Positions 30,273 to 39,456 of a stretch of DNA of 64,000 nucleotides are shown here, one piece after another; position 1 is the first letter of the stretch; the number at the start of each line of letters is the position of its first letter. The DNA is from Cupriavidus sp. D39. GTDB taxonomy: Bacteria > Pseudomonadota > Gammaproteobacteria > Burkholderiales > Burkholderiaceae. The stretch is from assembly GCF_026627925.1 (NCBI RefSeq), contig NZ_JAPNLE010000009.1, forward strand, positions 1,302,001 to 1,366,000, given 5' to 3'. A model generated the notes under the pieces. It was not told the DNA's origin and did no database searches. It saw only the letters and a program-made list of their open reading frames with translations. The position numbers and the translations under genes were made by a program.

Positions 30273-31921
30273 GCCACCTCCTTTGTCAGTTTGCTGAGGT
30301 AACTGTGGATCTGGGAGATGGCAGCGGCACCATCGCCGACCGCAGCGGCAACTCGCTTGGTCGAGCCAGCGCGGACGTCGCCGATTGCAAAGACTCCAGG
30401 CATGCTGGCCTCGAGAGATAAGGTCGATGCGCCAGTAAGAATGAAGCCCTTGTCATCCGTCGCAATCGAGTCGTTGAGCCAGCAGGTATGCGGCGTCGCG
30501 CCGATGAACAGGAACAGGTGGCAGATATCGTAGTGCGTCGAGGTGCCGCTGGCGCGATCGCGAACGGTGGCGCTGGCGAGCGTGTCGCCAGTGGGGGCGA
30601 GTCCGGTCAGATCCGTACCGACATGAATCTCCACGTTGGACAGTGCCGAGATGCGGTCGATGAGGTAGCGGGACATCGTCTCCGACAGGTCTCGCCGGAC
30701 GAACACGTGAAGCCGCTTCACGTGTGGCGCGAGAAACACGATCGCCTGGCCCGCCGAGTTGCCGCCGCCGACAAGAGCGATTTCCTTGCCAGCACACAAG
30801 CGGGCTTCGATCGGGGATGCCCAATAGGAAACTCCGGAGCCCTCGAAATGCGCGAGACCGGCAATGTCGGGGTGTCGGTAGGCGGCACCTGAGGCAATCA
30901 CGATAGTACGCGCGGCCACTGTCGAGTCGCCGGATAGCTTGAGCGTCAGCCGATCCTCGTGGCGATCGAGCCGCCCAACGCTCACAGGGATGGCCACCTC
31001 AGCCCCGAATTTGAGGGCCTGGGTGAATGCGCGGCCAGCCAGCGCCTGTCCTGAGATGCCTGTAGGAAAGCCAAGATAATTTTCGATTCGCGCCGACGCG
31101 CCGGCCTGGCCGCCCATGGCGCGCTCGTCCAGAACGATCACCGAGAGGCCCTCCGAAGCGCCATAGACCGCTGCGGCCAACCCGGCCGGTCCCGCGCCGA
31201 CGATGGCGACGTCGTAGGTCTTCTGCTGCTCGATCTTGGGGATGATGCCGAGACAGGCCGCCAGCTCCCGCTCATCGGGCCGCTTCAGCACGTTGCCGCT
31301 AGGGCAGACCACCAGCGGCAGGTCGGTGGGGAGAAGCGCCATCCGCTCAATAAAGCTGCGCCCGCCGCCATCGACTTTGGGATCCATGACGTGGTTGGGA
31401 TAGCCGCAGCGGGTCAGGAAGCCCTGGAGGCGCAGAAGATGCGCATCGTCTGGCGCACCAATCAGGATCGTGCCCGAGCCGCCGTGTTCGATCAGCCTGA
31501 CACGGCGCAAGATCAGCGCGCGCATGACGATCTCACCGACCTCCGCCGATCCGATCATCAGGGCTCGCAAATGCGGCGGATTGAACGGAAGCAGCGTAGC
31601 GCCATCAGGACCGGCTCGCGCCGAGGCGATCGACGCACGGCCGTCAATCTGGCTGACCTCTCCCGTGAACTGCCCTGCTCGATGGGTGGTGATTGGCGTT
31701 TCCTCGTCAAGACCATCCCGGCGCTGAACGTCGATCGAGCCATCCAGCACGAGCCAGACGGGCACATTCCTCTCCCCCGTGGCGAAGACAATCTCACCCG
31801 ACGCAAAATACCGCGGCGGACCGCTTGCGAACCGGCGCGCCGCCTCAACCTGGATCGGTGTCAGGACGGGGAATATCTGGTGCCTGCGCTCTCCGACACC
31901 GTCTGTCTGCTGCTGGATCAT
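30269..31921 (-). CDS. cNMP-binding/thioredoxin-reductase-like flavoprotein
   Basis: A 550-residue fusion. Residues about 20-140 form a CRP-type cyclic-nucleotide-binding fold (RYFASGEIVFATGERNVPVW, ITTHRAGQFTGEVSQI). Residues about 160-240 form a receiver-like linker (GTILIGAPDDAHLLRLQGFL). From about 245 on it is a thioredoxin-reductase fold with FAD site VAIVGAGPAGLAAAVYGASE, NADPH site IALVGGGNSAGQAIVFLAP, and C-terminal FAIGDVRAGSTKRVA. The redox CxxC of true thioredoxin reductases is replaced: GVSYWASPIEARLC has Trp and Pro at those places. It therefore cannot reduce thioredoxin by the usual route. A GAGGAGAAC site precedes the ATG; it lies 99 bases after the osmC gene and overlaps the UBP gene. 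Confidence 0.9.
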   Translation of the reverse strand: MIQQQTDGVGERRHQIFPVLTPIQVEAARRFASGPPRYFASGEIVFATGERNVPVWLVLDGSIDVQRRDGLDEETPITTHRAGQFTGEVSQIDGRASIASARAGPDGATLLPFNPPHLRALMIGSAEVGEIVMRALILRRVRLIEHGGSGTILIGAPDDAHLLRLQGFLTRCGYPNHVMDPKVDGGGRSFIERMALLPTDLPLVVCPSGNVLKRPDERELAACLGIIPKIEQQKTYDVAIVGAGPAGLAAAVYGASEGLSVIVLDERAMGGQAGASARIENYLGFPTGISGQALAGRAFTQALKFGAEVAIPVSVGRLDRHEDRLTLKLSGDSTVAARTIVIASGAAYRHPDIAGLAHFEGSGVSYWASPIEARLCAGKEIALVGGGNSAGQAIVFLAPHVKRLHVFVRRDLSETMSRYLIDRISALSNVEIHVGTDLTGLAPTGDTLASATVRDRASGTSTHYDICHLFLFIGATPHTCWLNDSIATDDKGFILTGASTLSLEASMPGVFAIGDVRAGSTKRVAAAVGDGAAAISQIHSYLSKLTKEVA

Positions 31922-32020
31922 ATGAGCGTTCTCCTCTCGAGAGCGGCGTCTTGAGGGTTCATTGCCACGAGCCGTCAGCTTCGGGAAGGTCGGCGGTTGT
32001 CTGCGTGAACCAGATCAGCG

Positions 32021-32401
32021 TCACGCGAGGTGAGTTTCGATCGGCAACCCGGCTCTCAACGTCTTCGTGACGGGCGTGCGCTCGGCAATCTCCGCCAGAC
32101 GCGTTTTCTGGCTGTCCTCCAGCCCCTTGATCACAAGCGTCCGCTCGATGCGGAGCTCGTCTGCCCCAAGAAGCCGCAGGGAAACTTCGAGCGACTCAAG
32201 GACCCAACCTTTGCGTTCGGCATACATCTTGAGCGTGATGGCGGTGCACGCTCCCAAGCTTGCAAGCAATAAATCGTAGGGGGCCGGTCCAGCCCCTTGT
32301 CCGCCGAGCGCGTGGGGTTCATCGGCCGTGATTGCGTGGCCCGATACGACGATGTTCGTGCGATAGGGCGTCGATCCAATCTGCGCGGTGCCGTGTGTCA
32401 T
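32021..32401 (-). CDS. OsmC-family peroxiredoxin-like protein
   Basis: A 126-residue OsmC/YhfA-type protein. The conserved Glu/Arg region is followed by PYDLLLASLGACTAITLKMY, which contains the first redox Cys (GAC). The second cysteine expected near the helix later in the chain is not obvious, which resembles the OsmC-related (YhfA) subgroup. The start at 32401 follows ACAGGAACC. It is first in the minus-strand group and is likely to protect against organic hydroperoxides or bind a small ligand. Confidence 0.85.
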   Translation of the reverse strand: MTHGTAQIGSTPYRTNIVVSGHAITADEPHALGGQGAGPAPYDLLLASLGACTAITLKMYAERKGWVLESLEVSLRLLGADELRIERTLVIKGLEDSQKTRLAEIAERTPVTKTLRAGLPIETHLA

Positions 32402-32966
32402 GGTTCCTGTCTCCACTGCACGATGGGGATGTGGGATGAGCTTGTTTTGCTAGAGTATTCTCGCAACGCGTCTGATATATCAATCAACCTTTAGTATGGT
32501 CGATCGGCTCCGCGGCATCTCGGGATACTCAAATTCAAGAAGCGCGGCGTTGCTGGGATCGAAGCTGGCATCACTCATGGCCACTACACCTTTGGCGCAT
32601 TGAATCAGGCGTTCCAGAGCGACGTGCTGTCGCTGGCAGCCGGGATTGCACGGGAAGCGCAGGTCATGAGCGAGCTGGCGGCAGGCCATAGGGAAGAGGC
32701 AGGCTGAAGCGGGGGCTACCGGCAAGAAGACCGATCCCGAGCGCCGTTCGGCGCATTCAATTCGGGCTGGCCAGGCGTGCGCGGCTTCCTGGCCGGCTCC
32801 ATAAACGCTTCATAAGACAAGCAGACCTTGTCAGTAGGCGCCCCTCAGAGATACGGGTGTAGATTGAGACCGCCGTACACGTTGCTTGTTGGAAGCCGTC
32901 CTCTGTCACCGCGATCCAACGCCGCCCCCTGAACGGCATCATCGCATCCAGCCATGACTCGTAACC
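32402..32966. other. Spacer with remnants between osmC and the OsmC-YcaO gene
   Basis: Besides the plus-strand remnant at 32520-32707, a minus-strand frame (32942-32757, containing WLDAMMPFRGRRWIAVTEDG) has no recognised family or ribosome-binding site. The osmC promoter should lie at the left side. No RNA gene seen. Confidence 0.4.
32520..32707 (+). pseudogene. C-terminal remnant of an unidentified protein
   Basis: One plus-strand frame reads ILKFKKRGVAGIEAGITHG, HYTFGALNQAFQSDVLSLAA and GIAREAQVMSELAAGHREE before a stop. It looks like genuine protein (helical, balanced composition), but there is no start codon in a suitable place and no family recognised. It is probably the 3' end of a gene lost when the flanking DNA rearranged. 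Confidence 0.3.
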
Positions 32967-35171
32967 CTAGCTGGCTGTAGCCGCCACATTGGCCCGCGCC
33001 TTATGCAATTTTTTGTAACTGTCGATCAGGCGGTGGTGCCTATCGAAACCCTTCAGTTTCATACTCGTTGGCGTTAATCCGAAGAAGCGCACGCTGCCGT
33101 CCACTGACCCCATTACCGCGTCCATCCGAGCGTTGCCAAACATCCGACGGAAGTTGACCGCGTAGTCGTCTAGTTCCAGGTCGTCATCGAGCAGCACCTC
33201 CAGCACCACATTCAAGGCCTGGTAAAACAATCCGCGCTCGACCGTGTTGTCGTTGTACTGCAGGAAGGCTCCTACCAGCTCTTGCGCCTCCTCCAACTGC
33301 TGCAGGGCGAGATGAATCAGCAGCTTCAACTCGAGAACTGTCAGCTGCCCCCAGTCCGTATTCTCGTCAAATTCGATGCCGATCAAAGTGGCAATATCGG
33401 AGTACTCATCCAGCTCACTGTTATCCAACCGCTCAAGCAGATCCTCCAGGCCGGCATCGTCCAGGCGATGCAAGTTCAAAATGTCGGCGCGGAACAACAG
33501 CGCCTTGTTTGTGTTATCCCAGATCAAATCCTCTACCGGGTAAACTTCCGAATAACCAGGCACCAAAATCCGGCAGGCTACGGCACCCAGCTGGTCATAC
33601 ACCGCCATGTAAGTCTCTTTGCCCATGTCTTCGAGAATGCCGAACAACGTTGCGGCTTCCTCGGCATTGGAGTTTTCACCCTGGCCAGAAAAATCCCACT
33701 CAACAAACTCGAAATTCGCTTTGGCGCTGAAAAAGCGCCACGACACCACACCGCTGGAATCGATGAAGTGCTCAACAAAGTTGTTTGATTCCGTCACGGC
33801 GTTACTGACAAAGGTGGGCTGAGGTAAATCGTTCAGGCCTTCAAAACTGCGCCCCTGCAGCAATTCCGTCAGACTCCGTTCCAGCGCCACTTCGAAGCTT
33901 GGGTGCGCGCCGAACGAGGCAAAGACACCGCCTGTCCGCGGGTTCATCAAGGTGACGCACATCACCGGATAGGTCCCGCCCAGCGACGCGTCCTTTACCA
34001 GCACCGGAAAGCCCTGCTCTTCCAACCCCTGAATTCCGGCCAGAATGCCGGGGTATTTCGCCAGCACTTCGTGCGGCACATCAGGCAATGCGATTTCACC
34101 TTCCAGAATTTCGCGCTTTATCGCCCGTTCGAAAATTTCGGAAAGGCATTGCACCTGCGCTTCAGCCAGCGTATTACCGGCACTCATGCCATTGCTGACG
34201 AATAGGTTTTCGATCAGGTTGGATGGAAAATACACCACTTCGCCGTCCGACTGCCGCACATACGGCAGCGAACAGATACCGCGCTGTACATTGCCGGAGT
34301 TGGTGTCGTACAGATGCGAGCCATGCAACTCGCCATCGGAATTATAAATTTGCAGGCAGTATGCATCCAGAATTTCAGCCGGCAGCGCATCCTCCGGGCC
34401 AGGCATGAACCAGCGCTCGTTCGGGTAATGAACAAACGCCGCATTGGCGATGTCCTCGCCCCAAAACGTACCGCCATAGAAATGGTTGCAGTTCAGGCGC
34501 TCGATAAACTCCCCTAACGCCGACGCCAACGCGCTTTCTTTGGTCGCTCCCTTGCCATTGGTAAAACACATCGGCGAGTGCGCATCGCGGATATGCAGCG
34601 ACCACACATTGGGAACGATATTGCGCCACGAAGCGATTTCAATCTTCATGCCCAGATCCGCCAAAACGCCCGACATATTGGCGATGGTTTGCTCCAACGG
34701 CAGATCCTTGCCCACAATATAGGTGCTGGCGTCAGAAGCCGGCTTCAACGCCAGCAACGACTGAGCATCGGCATCCAAGTTCTCTACCTCTTCAATGACA
34801 AACTCGGGTCCGGCTTGCACCACTTTTTTCACCGTACAACGCTCGATAGAGCGCAAAATACCTCGGCGGTCCATGTCCGAGATATCCGGCGGCAACTCAA
34901 CCTGAATCTTGAAAATCTGTTGGTAACGGTTTTCCGGATCAACAATATTATTCTGCGACAGGCGGATATTTTCGGTAGGAATATTGCGGGTTACGCAGTA
35001 CAACTTCACAAAGTAAGCGGCACACAAGGCCGATGAGGCCAGAAAATAATCGAAGGGACCAGGCGCCGAGCCATCGCCCTTATAACGGATAGGCTGGTCG
35101 GCCACTACCGTGAAGTCATCGAACTTGGCTTCAAGACGTAGTTTATCGAGAAAGTTGACTTTAATTTCCAC
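32967..35171 (-). CDS. OsmC-YcaO fusion protein
   Basis: A 734-residue fusion. Residues about 1-140 are an OsmC-like domain (GSAPGPFDYFLASSALCAAY; Cys present). Residues about 150-560 are a YcaO ATP-utilising domain: SALASALGEFIERLNCNHFY with the ExxER-type ATP/Mg residues, AEAQVQCLSEIFERAIKREI, and later ALERSLTELLQGRSF. The C-terminus is helical with acidic stretches. YcaO enzymes activate amide backbones with ATP (azolines, thioamides) or support RimO methylthiolation; this stand-alone form has no peptide substrate or dehydrogenase gene nearby. The start is GTG at 35171. G+C is lower than in its neighbours (26/60 at 33001-33060; 34/60 at 34141-34200; 38/60 in guaA at 36001-36060), suggesting recent transfer. 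Confidence 0.9.
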   Translation of the reverse strand: MEIKVNFLDKLRLEAKFDDFTVVADQPIRYKGDGSAPGPFDYFLASSALCAAYFVKLYCVTRNIPTENIRLSQNNIVDPENRYQQIFKIQVELPPDISDMDRRGILRSIERCTVKKVVQAGPEFVIEEVENLDADAQSLLALKPASDASTYIVGKDLPLEQTIANMSGVLADLGMKIEIASWRNIVPNVWSLHIRDAHSPMCFTNGKGATKESALASALGEFIERLNCNHFYGGTFWGEDIANAAFVHYPNERWFMPGPEDALPAEILDAYCLQIYNSDGELHGSHLYDTNSGNVQRGICSLPYVRQSDGEVVYFPSNLIENLFVSNGMSAGNTLAEAQVQCLSEIFERAIKREILEGEIALPDVPHEVLAKYPGILAGIQGLEEQGFPVLVKDASLGGTYPVMCVTLMNPRTGGVFASFGAHPSFEVALERSLTELLQGRSFEGLNDLPQPTFVSNAVTESNNFVEHFIDSSGVVSWRFFSAKANFEFVEWDFSGQGENSNAEEAATLFGILEDMGKETYMAVYDQLGAVACRILVPGYSEVYPVEDLIWDNTNKALLFRADILNLHRLDDAGLEDLLERLDNSELDEYSDIATLIGIEFDENTDWGQLTVLELKLLIHLALQQLEEAQELVGAFLQYNDNTVERGLFYQALNVVLEVLLDDDLELDDYAVNFRRMFGNARMDAVMGSVDGSVRFFGLTPTSMKLKGFDRHHRLIDSYKKLHKARANVAATAS

Positions 35172-35516
35172 GGGAGAATTCCAAAAATGGTGCTAAAAAT
35201 GATGTAGCCGCTACTATCTGCCGCCACGCCGGTGCCGTGCAATGCATCGATGCTTTCCACAAACGCTGCCGCATACGGATAATTTGACAGGGGAACGCCA
35301 CGGCGCAAGACATGGCTGGAACCGGCGAGCTTCCATGTGCCATGGCGATATCCACGGCAACGCCAAGTGCAGTTGTACCAAACTGAATCGCCACGAGTTC
35401 CTCCAACACTCTCCAGAATGCGAGAACTACCAGGCGACAATCCGAAATATAAAGCCCTGTAAAAACAGGGCTTTAATAGTCAATCAACTAGCGAATAATG
35501 TTTCCCAACGGGAATT
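35172..35516. other. Spacer between the YcaO gene and guaA
   Basis: No supported gene. Two minus-strand frames (35440-35105 and 35409-35161) overlap the YcaO start and show no domain. The stretch holds the guaA terminator (35451-35474) and must hold the promoter of the YcaO gene. It is the probable edge between imported and core DNA. Confidence 0.45.
35451..35474 (-). terminator. Intrinsic terminator of guaA
   Basis: AAAGCCCTG and CAGGGCTTT form a perfect 9-bp stem with a 6-base loop, 43 bases after the guaA stop in its direction of transcription. A/T-rich ends on both sides make it usable in both directions. Confidence 0.75.
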
Positions 35517-37136
35517 TCACTCCCACTCGATCGTCGCCGGCGGCTTGCCCGACACGTCATACACCACGCGATTCAAACCACGCACCTCATTGATGATGCG
35601 GTTCGAGCACCGCCCCAGCAGCGCGTACGGCAAATGCGCCCAATGCGCCGTCATGAAGTCCGTGGTCTGCACCGCACGCAGCGCCACCACGTAGTCATAG
35701 GTGCGGCCGTCGCCCATCACGCCAACGGACTTGACCGGCAGGAACACCGCAAACGCCTGGCTGGTCAGGTCATACCAGCTCTTGCCCACTTGCGAGGGCT
35801 CGCACATGCCGGCGGCGGCGTCTTGCTCGGTGGCCACCGTGCCACGCAGCTCTTCGATGAAGATCGCATCTGCGCGGCGCAGCAGCTCGGCGTAGTCGCG
35901 CTTGACTTCGCCCAGGATACGCACGCCCAGGCCCGGGCCCGGGAACGGATGGCGGTAGACCATTTCCGGCGGCAGGCCGAGCGCCACGCCGAGTTCGCGG
36001 ACTTCGTCCTTGAACAGGTCGCGCAGCGGCTCAAGCAGCTTGAGGCCCAGCGTTTCCGGCAGGCCGCCCACATTGTGGTGGCTCTTGATGGTGGTGGCCT
36101 TCTTGGTCTTGGTGCCACCGGATTCCACCACGTCGGGGTAGATCGTGCCTTGGGCCAGCCACTTCGCGTTGGTCAGCTTCTTGGCTTCGGCCTGGAACAC
36201 TTCGACGAACTCGCGACCGATGATCTTGCGCTTTTGCTCGGGATCGGTCACGCCGGCCAGGTGGCCGAGGAACTGCTCGGAGGCGTCGATGGCGATGACC
36301 TTGGCGTGCAGGCGGCCGGCGAACATGTCCATCACCATCTTGCCTTCGTTCAGGCGCAGCAGGCCGTGGTCGACGAACACGCAGGTGAGCTGGTCGCCGA
36401 TGGCGCGATGGATCAGGGCCGCGGCCACCGACGAATCGACGCCGCCGGACAGGCCGAGGATCACTTCTTCGTCGCCCACCTGTTCGCGGATCTTGGCGAC
36501 GGCTTCGGCGATATGGTCGTGCATGACCCAGTCAGGCTTGGCGCCGGCGATCTTCAGCACGAAGCGCTCGAGCATGTCGCGGCCCTTGGCCGTGTGCGTG
36601 ACTTCCGGGTGGAACTGCACTGCATAGTAGCCGCGCGCTTCGTCGGCCATGCCGGCGATCGGGCAGCTCGGCGTGGAGGCCATCAGCTTGAAGCCGGGCG
36701 GCAGCTCGGCAACCTTGTCGCCGTGGCTCATCCAGACCTTGAGCATGCCGTGGCCTTCGGGCGTGGAGAAGTCCTCCAGGTCCTTGAGCAGCGCGGTGTG
36801 GCCATGCGCGCGCATCTCGGCGTAGCCGAACTCGCGATGGTCGCTCCATTCCACCTTGCCGCCCAGCTGCACGGCCATGGTCTGCATGCCGTAGCAGATG
36901 CCCAGCACCGGCACGCCGAGGTCCCACACGGCCTGCGGCGCGCGCAGCTGGTGGTCTTCGTAGGTGCTGGCGTGGCTGCCGGACAGGATGATGCCCTTGG
37001 GCGCGAACTCGCGCACGAATTCGTCCGTGACGTCGTTCGGGTGGATCTCGCAGTAGACGTGCGCTTCGCGCACGCGGCGGGCGATCAGCTGCGTAACTTG
37101 CGAGCCGAAATCAAGGATGAGGACTTTGTCGTGCAT
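35517..37136 (-). CDS. guaA: GMP synthase (glutamine-hydrolysing)
   Basis: GuaA converts XMP to GMP with ATP and glutamine, the last step of guanine nucleotide synthesis. It has 539 residues, the normal length. The class I amidotransferase domain has Cys in [17 protein letters not shown] and His-Glu in [10 protein letters not shown]. The ATP-pyrophosphatase P-loop is [16 protein letters not shown]. The C-terminal dimerisation domain ends in PPATIEWE, as is standard. It is encoded downstream of guaB with a small membrane-protein gene between. Its 3' end borders the accessory region; guaA 3' ends are known integration sites of genomic islands. Confidence 0.98.
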   Translation of the reverse strand: MHDKVLILDFGSQVTQLIARRVREAHVYCEIHPNDVTDEFVREFAPKGIILSGSHASTYEDHQLRAPQAVWDLGVPVLGICYGMQTMAVQLGGKVEWSDHREFGYAEMRAHGHTALLKDLEDFSTPEGHGMLKVWMSHGDKVAELPPGFKLMASTPSCPIAGMADEARGYYAVQFHPEVTHTAKGRDMLERFVLKIAGAKPDWVMHDHIAEAVAKIREQVGDEEVILGLSGGVDSSVAAALIHRAIGDQLTCVFVDHGLLRLNEGKMVMDMFAGRLHAKVIAIDASEQFLGHLAGVTDPEQKRKIIGREFVEVFQAEAKKLTNAKWLAQGTIYPDVVESGGTKTKKATTIKSHHNVGGLPETLGLKLLEPLRDLFKDEVRELGVALGLPPEMVYRHPFPGPGLGVRILGEVKRDYAELLRRADAIFIEELRGTVATEQDAAAGMCEPSQVGKSWYDLTSQAFAVFLPVKSVGVMGDGRTYDYVVALRAVQTTDFMTAHWAHLPYALLGRCSNRIINEVRGLNRVVYDVSGKPPATIEWE

Positions 37137-37175
37137 GATGGGCGGATGGCGTTTCGTCCGGTGCGGGCTCGGTCA

Positions 37176-37721
37176 TCACTTCGGTGCCCGGACCATAGCC
37201 GGGCGGTGGCGTGACACTCGGCTCGCGCCGGTATTCGGGTGATTGCGGCCGGCGTGCCACGGGGCGGCGCCGGCATCCTTGTTTTGCGTTTCTTTTTGCA
37301 GCTCCCGTTGTTCACGTTGCTCGCGTTCGCGCACGCGTACGCGCTTGGCGGCCGGGATCTGCACCGCGGCGAAGAAGGCCAGCATCGCGGCCAGCACCGG
37401 CAGCCAGATCTTTCCGGCGCCCTGCACGGGCAGGTCGAACATGAGCATCCACGCCACGATCAGCACCGCGCTGGCCAGGTTGACCTGCCCGACTGTTCGC
37501 GCCACCGCCACCGTGAGCTGCCCGTTGACGGTCGCCTGCCACAGGAGCAAGGCCAGGCCGATCAGGGCCACGCCGAGCAACTGCCCGTACATGGCGGGCT
37601 GCGGCTGCGGCAATTGCAGCGCGCTGTAGAAGGTCGTGAAAGGCGACAGCAGCATGACGATGCCGAGCAGCAGATTCAGCAATGCGTCCAGGAACAGCAC
37701 GGCACGCAGCAATACTTTCAT
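37176..37721 (-). CDS. Small integral membrane protein between guaB and guaA
   Basis: A 181-residue protein with about four helices (AVLFLDALLNLLLGIVMLL, LLGVALIGLALLLWQA, LASAVLIVAWMLMFDL, IWLPVLAAMLAFFAAVQI) and a charged, Arg/Glu-rich cytoplasmic tail. The start at 37721 (MKVLLRAV) follows GGAGTTCTT. I do not recognise a named family beyond the general appearance of uncharacterised Burkholderiaceae membrane proteins. It lies 150 bases after guaB and 39 bases before guaA on the same strand, so it is likely cotranscribed with them. Its role is unknown. Confidence 0.75.
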   Translation of the reverse strand: MKVLLRAVLFLDALLNLLLGIVMLLSPFTTFYSALQLPQPQPAMYGQLLGVALIGLALLLWQATVNGQLTVAVARTVGQVNLASAVLIVAWMLMFDLPVQGAGKIWLPVLAAMLAFFAAVQIPAAKRVRVREREQREQRELQKETQNKDAGAAPWHAGRNHPNTGASRVSRHRPAMVRAPK

Positions 37722-37870
37722 AAGAACTCCTCCGGCCTGGCGCGGGGCCTGGCTTGGGGGCGGCGCCGGTCGGCGCAGCCGGCGCGCGGCTGGCAGGACA
37801 TCCGGGTCCCGCGCAGCCGCCAGTTCATAGAGACCTGCCTGGTCGACGCACTTGTTCGACTCAGCCCGAC

Positions 37871-39334
37871 TTAGTCGATGTAGTAGTTCGGCGCTTCCTT
37901 GGTGATCTGCACGTCGTGCACATGCGACTCGCGCATGCCCGCGGCGGTGATCTGCACGAACTCGGACGTCTCGTGCCAGTCGGCGATCGAGCTGCTGCCG
38001 CAGTAACCCATGGAGGCACGCACGCCGCCGCACATCTGGTGGATGATGGCGGTGACCGAGCCCTTGTAGGCCACGCGGCCTTCAATGCCTTCGGGGACCA
38101 GCTTGTCGACGTTGGCGGTGTTGTCTTCCTGGAAGTAACGATCTGCCGCGCCGTCTTTCATCGCGCCGACCGAACCCATGCCGCGGTAGCTCTTGAAAGA
38201 ACGCCCTTGGTACAGGAACACTTCGCCCGGTGCCTCTTCGGTACCGGAGAACATGCCGCCCATCATGACCACATGCGCGCCGGCAGCCAGTGCCTTGGCG
38301 ATGTCGCCCGAGTAGCGGATGCCGCCGTCGGCCACCAGCGGCACGCCGGTGCCCTTGAGGGCTTCGGCCACGTTGGAGACCGCGGTGATCTGCGGCACGC
38401 CCACGCCAGCGACGATACGGGTGGTGCAGATCGAACCCGGGCCGATGCCAACCTTGACGCCGTCGGCGCCATGATCGACCAGCGCCCGCGCGGCCGAGCC
38501 GGTGGCGATGTTGCCGCCGATCACCTGCACCTGCGGATAGTTCTGCTTGACCCAGCGCACGCGGTCCAGCACGCCCTGGCTGTGGCCGTGGGCGGTGTCT
38601 ACCACGATCACGTCCACGCCGGCCTTGACCAGCAGGTCGACGCGTTCATCGTTGTCAGGGCCCACGCCGACTGCGGCGCCTACGCGCAGCTGGCCGCGGT
38701 CATCCTTGCTGGCGAGCGGATGCTCCACTGCCTTCTGGATGTCCTTGACGGTGATCAGGCCGTTCAGCTCGAAATCCTTGTTGACCACCAGCACGCGCTC
38801 GAGGCGGTGGCGGTTCATCAGGCGCTTGGCGTCCTCCAGCGAGGCGTCTTCGCCCACCGTGACGAGCTTTTCGCGCGGGGTCATCTTGGCGCGCGCGGGC
38901 GCGTCGAGTTCTTCCTCGAAACGCAGGTCGCGGTTGGTGATGATGCCGACGACCGTCTTGCCTTCCACCACCGGGAAACCGGAGATGCCGTATTGATGTG
39001 ATAATGCAATCACATCACGGATCTTCATGTCTGGGGGAATCGTGATGGGGTCACGCAGCACGCCGGATTCGTAGCGCTTCACGCGCGCCACTTCCCGGGC
39101 CTGGTCGGCCGGCTTCAGGTTCTTGTGGACGATGCCGATACCACCGGCCTGCGCCATGGCAATCGCCAGGCGGGCTTCCGTGACGGTATCCATGGCGGCG
39201 GATACCAGCGGAATGTTCAATTCGATCGAACGGGTCAGGCGGGTACGGAGCGAAACATCCCGGGGCAGTACCGACGAATAGGCCGGCACGAGGAGCACGT
39301 CATCGAATGTGAGTGCTTTCTGGACAAGACGCAT
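37871..39334 (-). CDS. guaB: IMP dehydrogenase
   Basis: GuaB oxidises IMP to XMP with NAD+, the committed step to guanine nucleotides. It has 487 residues. The TIM barrel is interrupted by two CBS domains (about residues 93-205; [20 protein letters not shown] and [20 protein letters not shown]). The catalytic loop is [19 protein letters not shown], with the active Cys. The N-terminus [20 protein letters not shown] is typical. A TATAAT box lies 27-32 bases before the ATG, and a TAGAGGAATTGCT site precedes the start. guaA follows on the same strand. Confidence 0.98.
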   Translation of the reverse strand: MRLVQKALTFDDVLLVPAYSSVLPRDVSLRTRLTRSIELNIPLVSAAMDTVTEARLAIAMAQAGGIGIVHKNLKPADQAREVARVKRYESGVLRDPITIPPDMKIRDVIALSHQYGISGFPVVEGKTVVGIITNRDLRFEEELDAPARAKMTPREKLVTVGEDASLEDAKRLMNRHRLERVLVVNKDFELNGLITVKDIQKAVEHPLASKDDRGQLRVGAAVGVGPDNDERVDLLVKAGVDVIVVDTAHGHSQGVLDRVRWVKQNYPQVQVIGGNIATGSAARALVDHGADGVKVGIGPGSICTTRIVAGVGVPQITAVSNVAEALKGTGVPLVADGGIRYSGDIAKALAAGAHVVMMGGMFSGTEEAPGEVFLYQGRSFKSYRGMGSVGAMKDGAADRYFQEDNTANVDKLVPEGIEGRVAYKGSVTAIIHQMCGGVRASMGYCGSSSIADWHETSEFVQITAAGMRESHVHDVQITKEAPNYYID

Positions 39335-39360
39335 AGCAATTCCTCTAGGCGCAAAACCGA

Positions 39361-39366
39361 ATTATA
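39361..39366 (-). promoter_or_regulatory. Probable -10 box of guaB
   Basis: The minus strand reads TATAAT exactly, 27-32 bases before the guaB start codon. No good TTGACA match sits 16-18 bases upstream, so the assignment rests on the -10 alone. Confidence 0.5.
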
Positions 39367-39456
39367 CAGGAATGGCACGTTTCTTGACGCGCCTGCGAGT
39401 GCCCTTGTTCAAGTCTGCTATGCTCTTTGTCTTTTTTCAGGGATAGGCAAGCAACA

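Noticed and set aside
35105..35440. Minus-strand frames before the YcaO gene
   Set aside because: They overlap the YcaO start, have no recognisable sequence, and the region must hold that gene's promoter.
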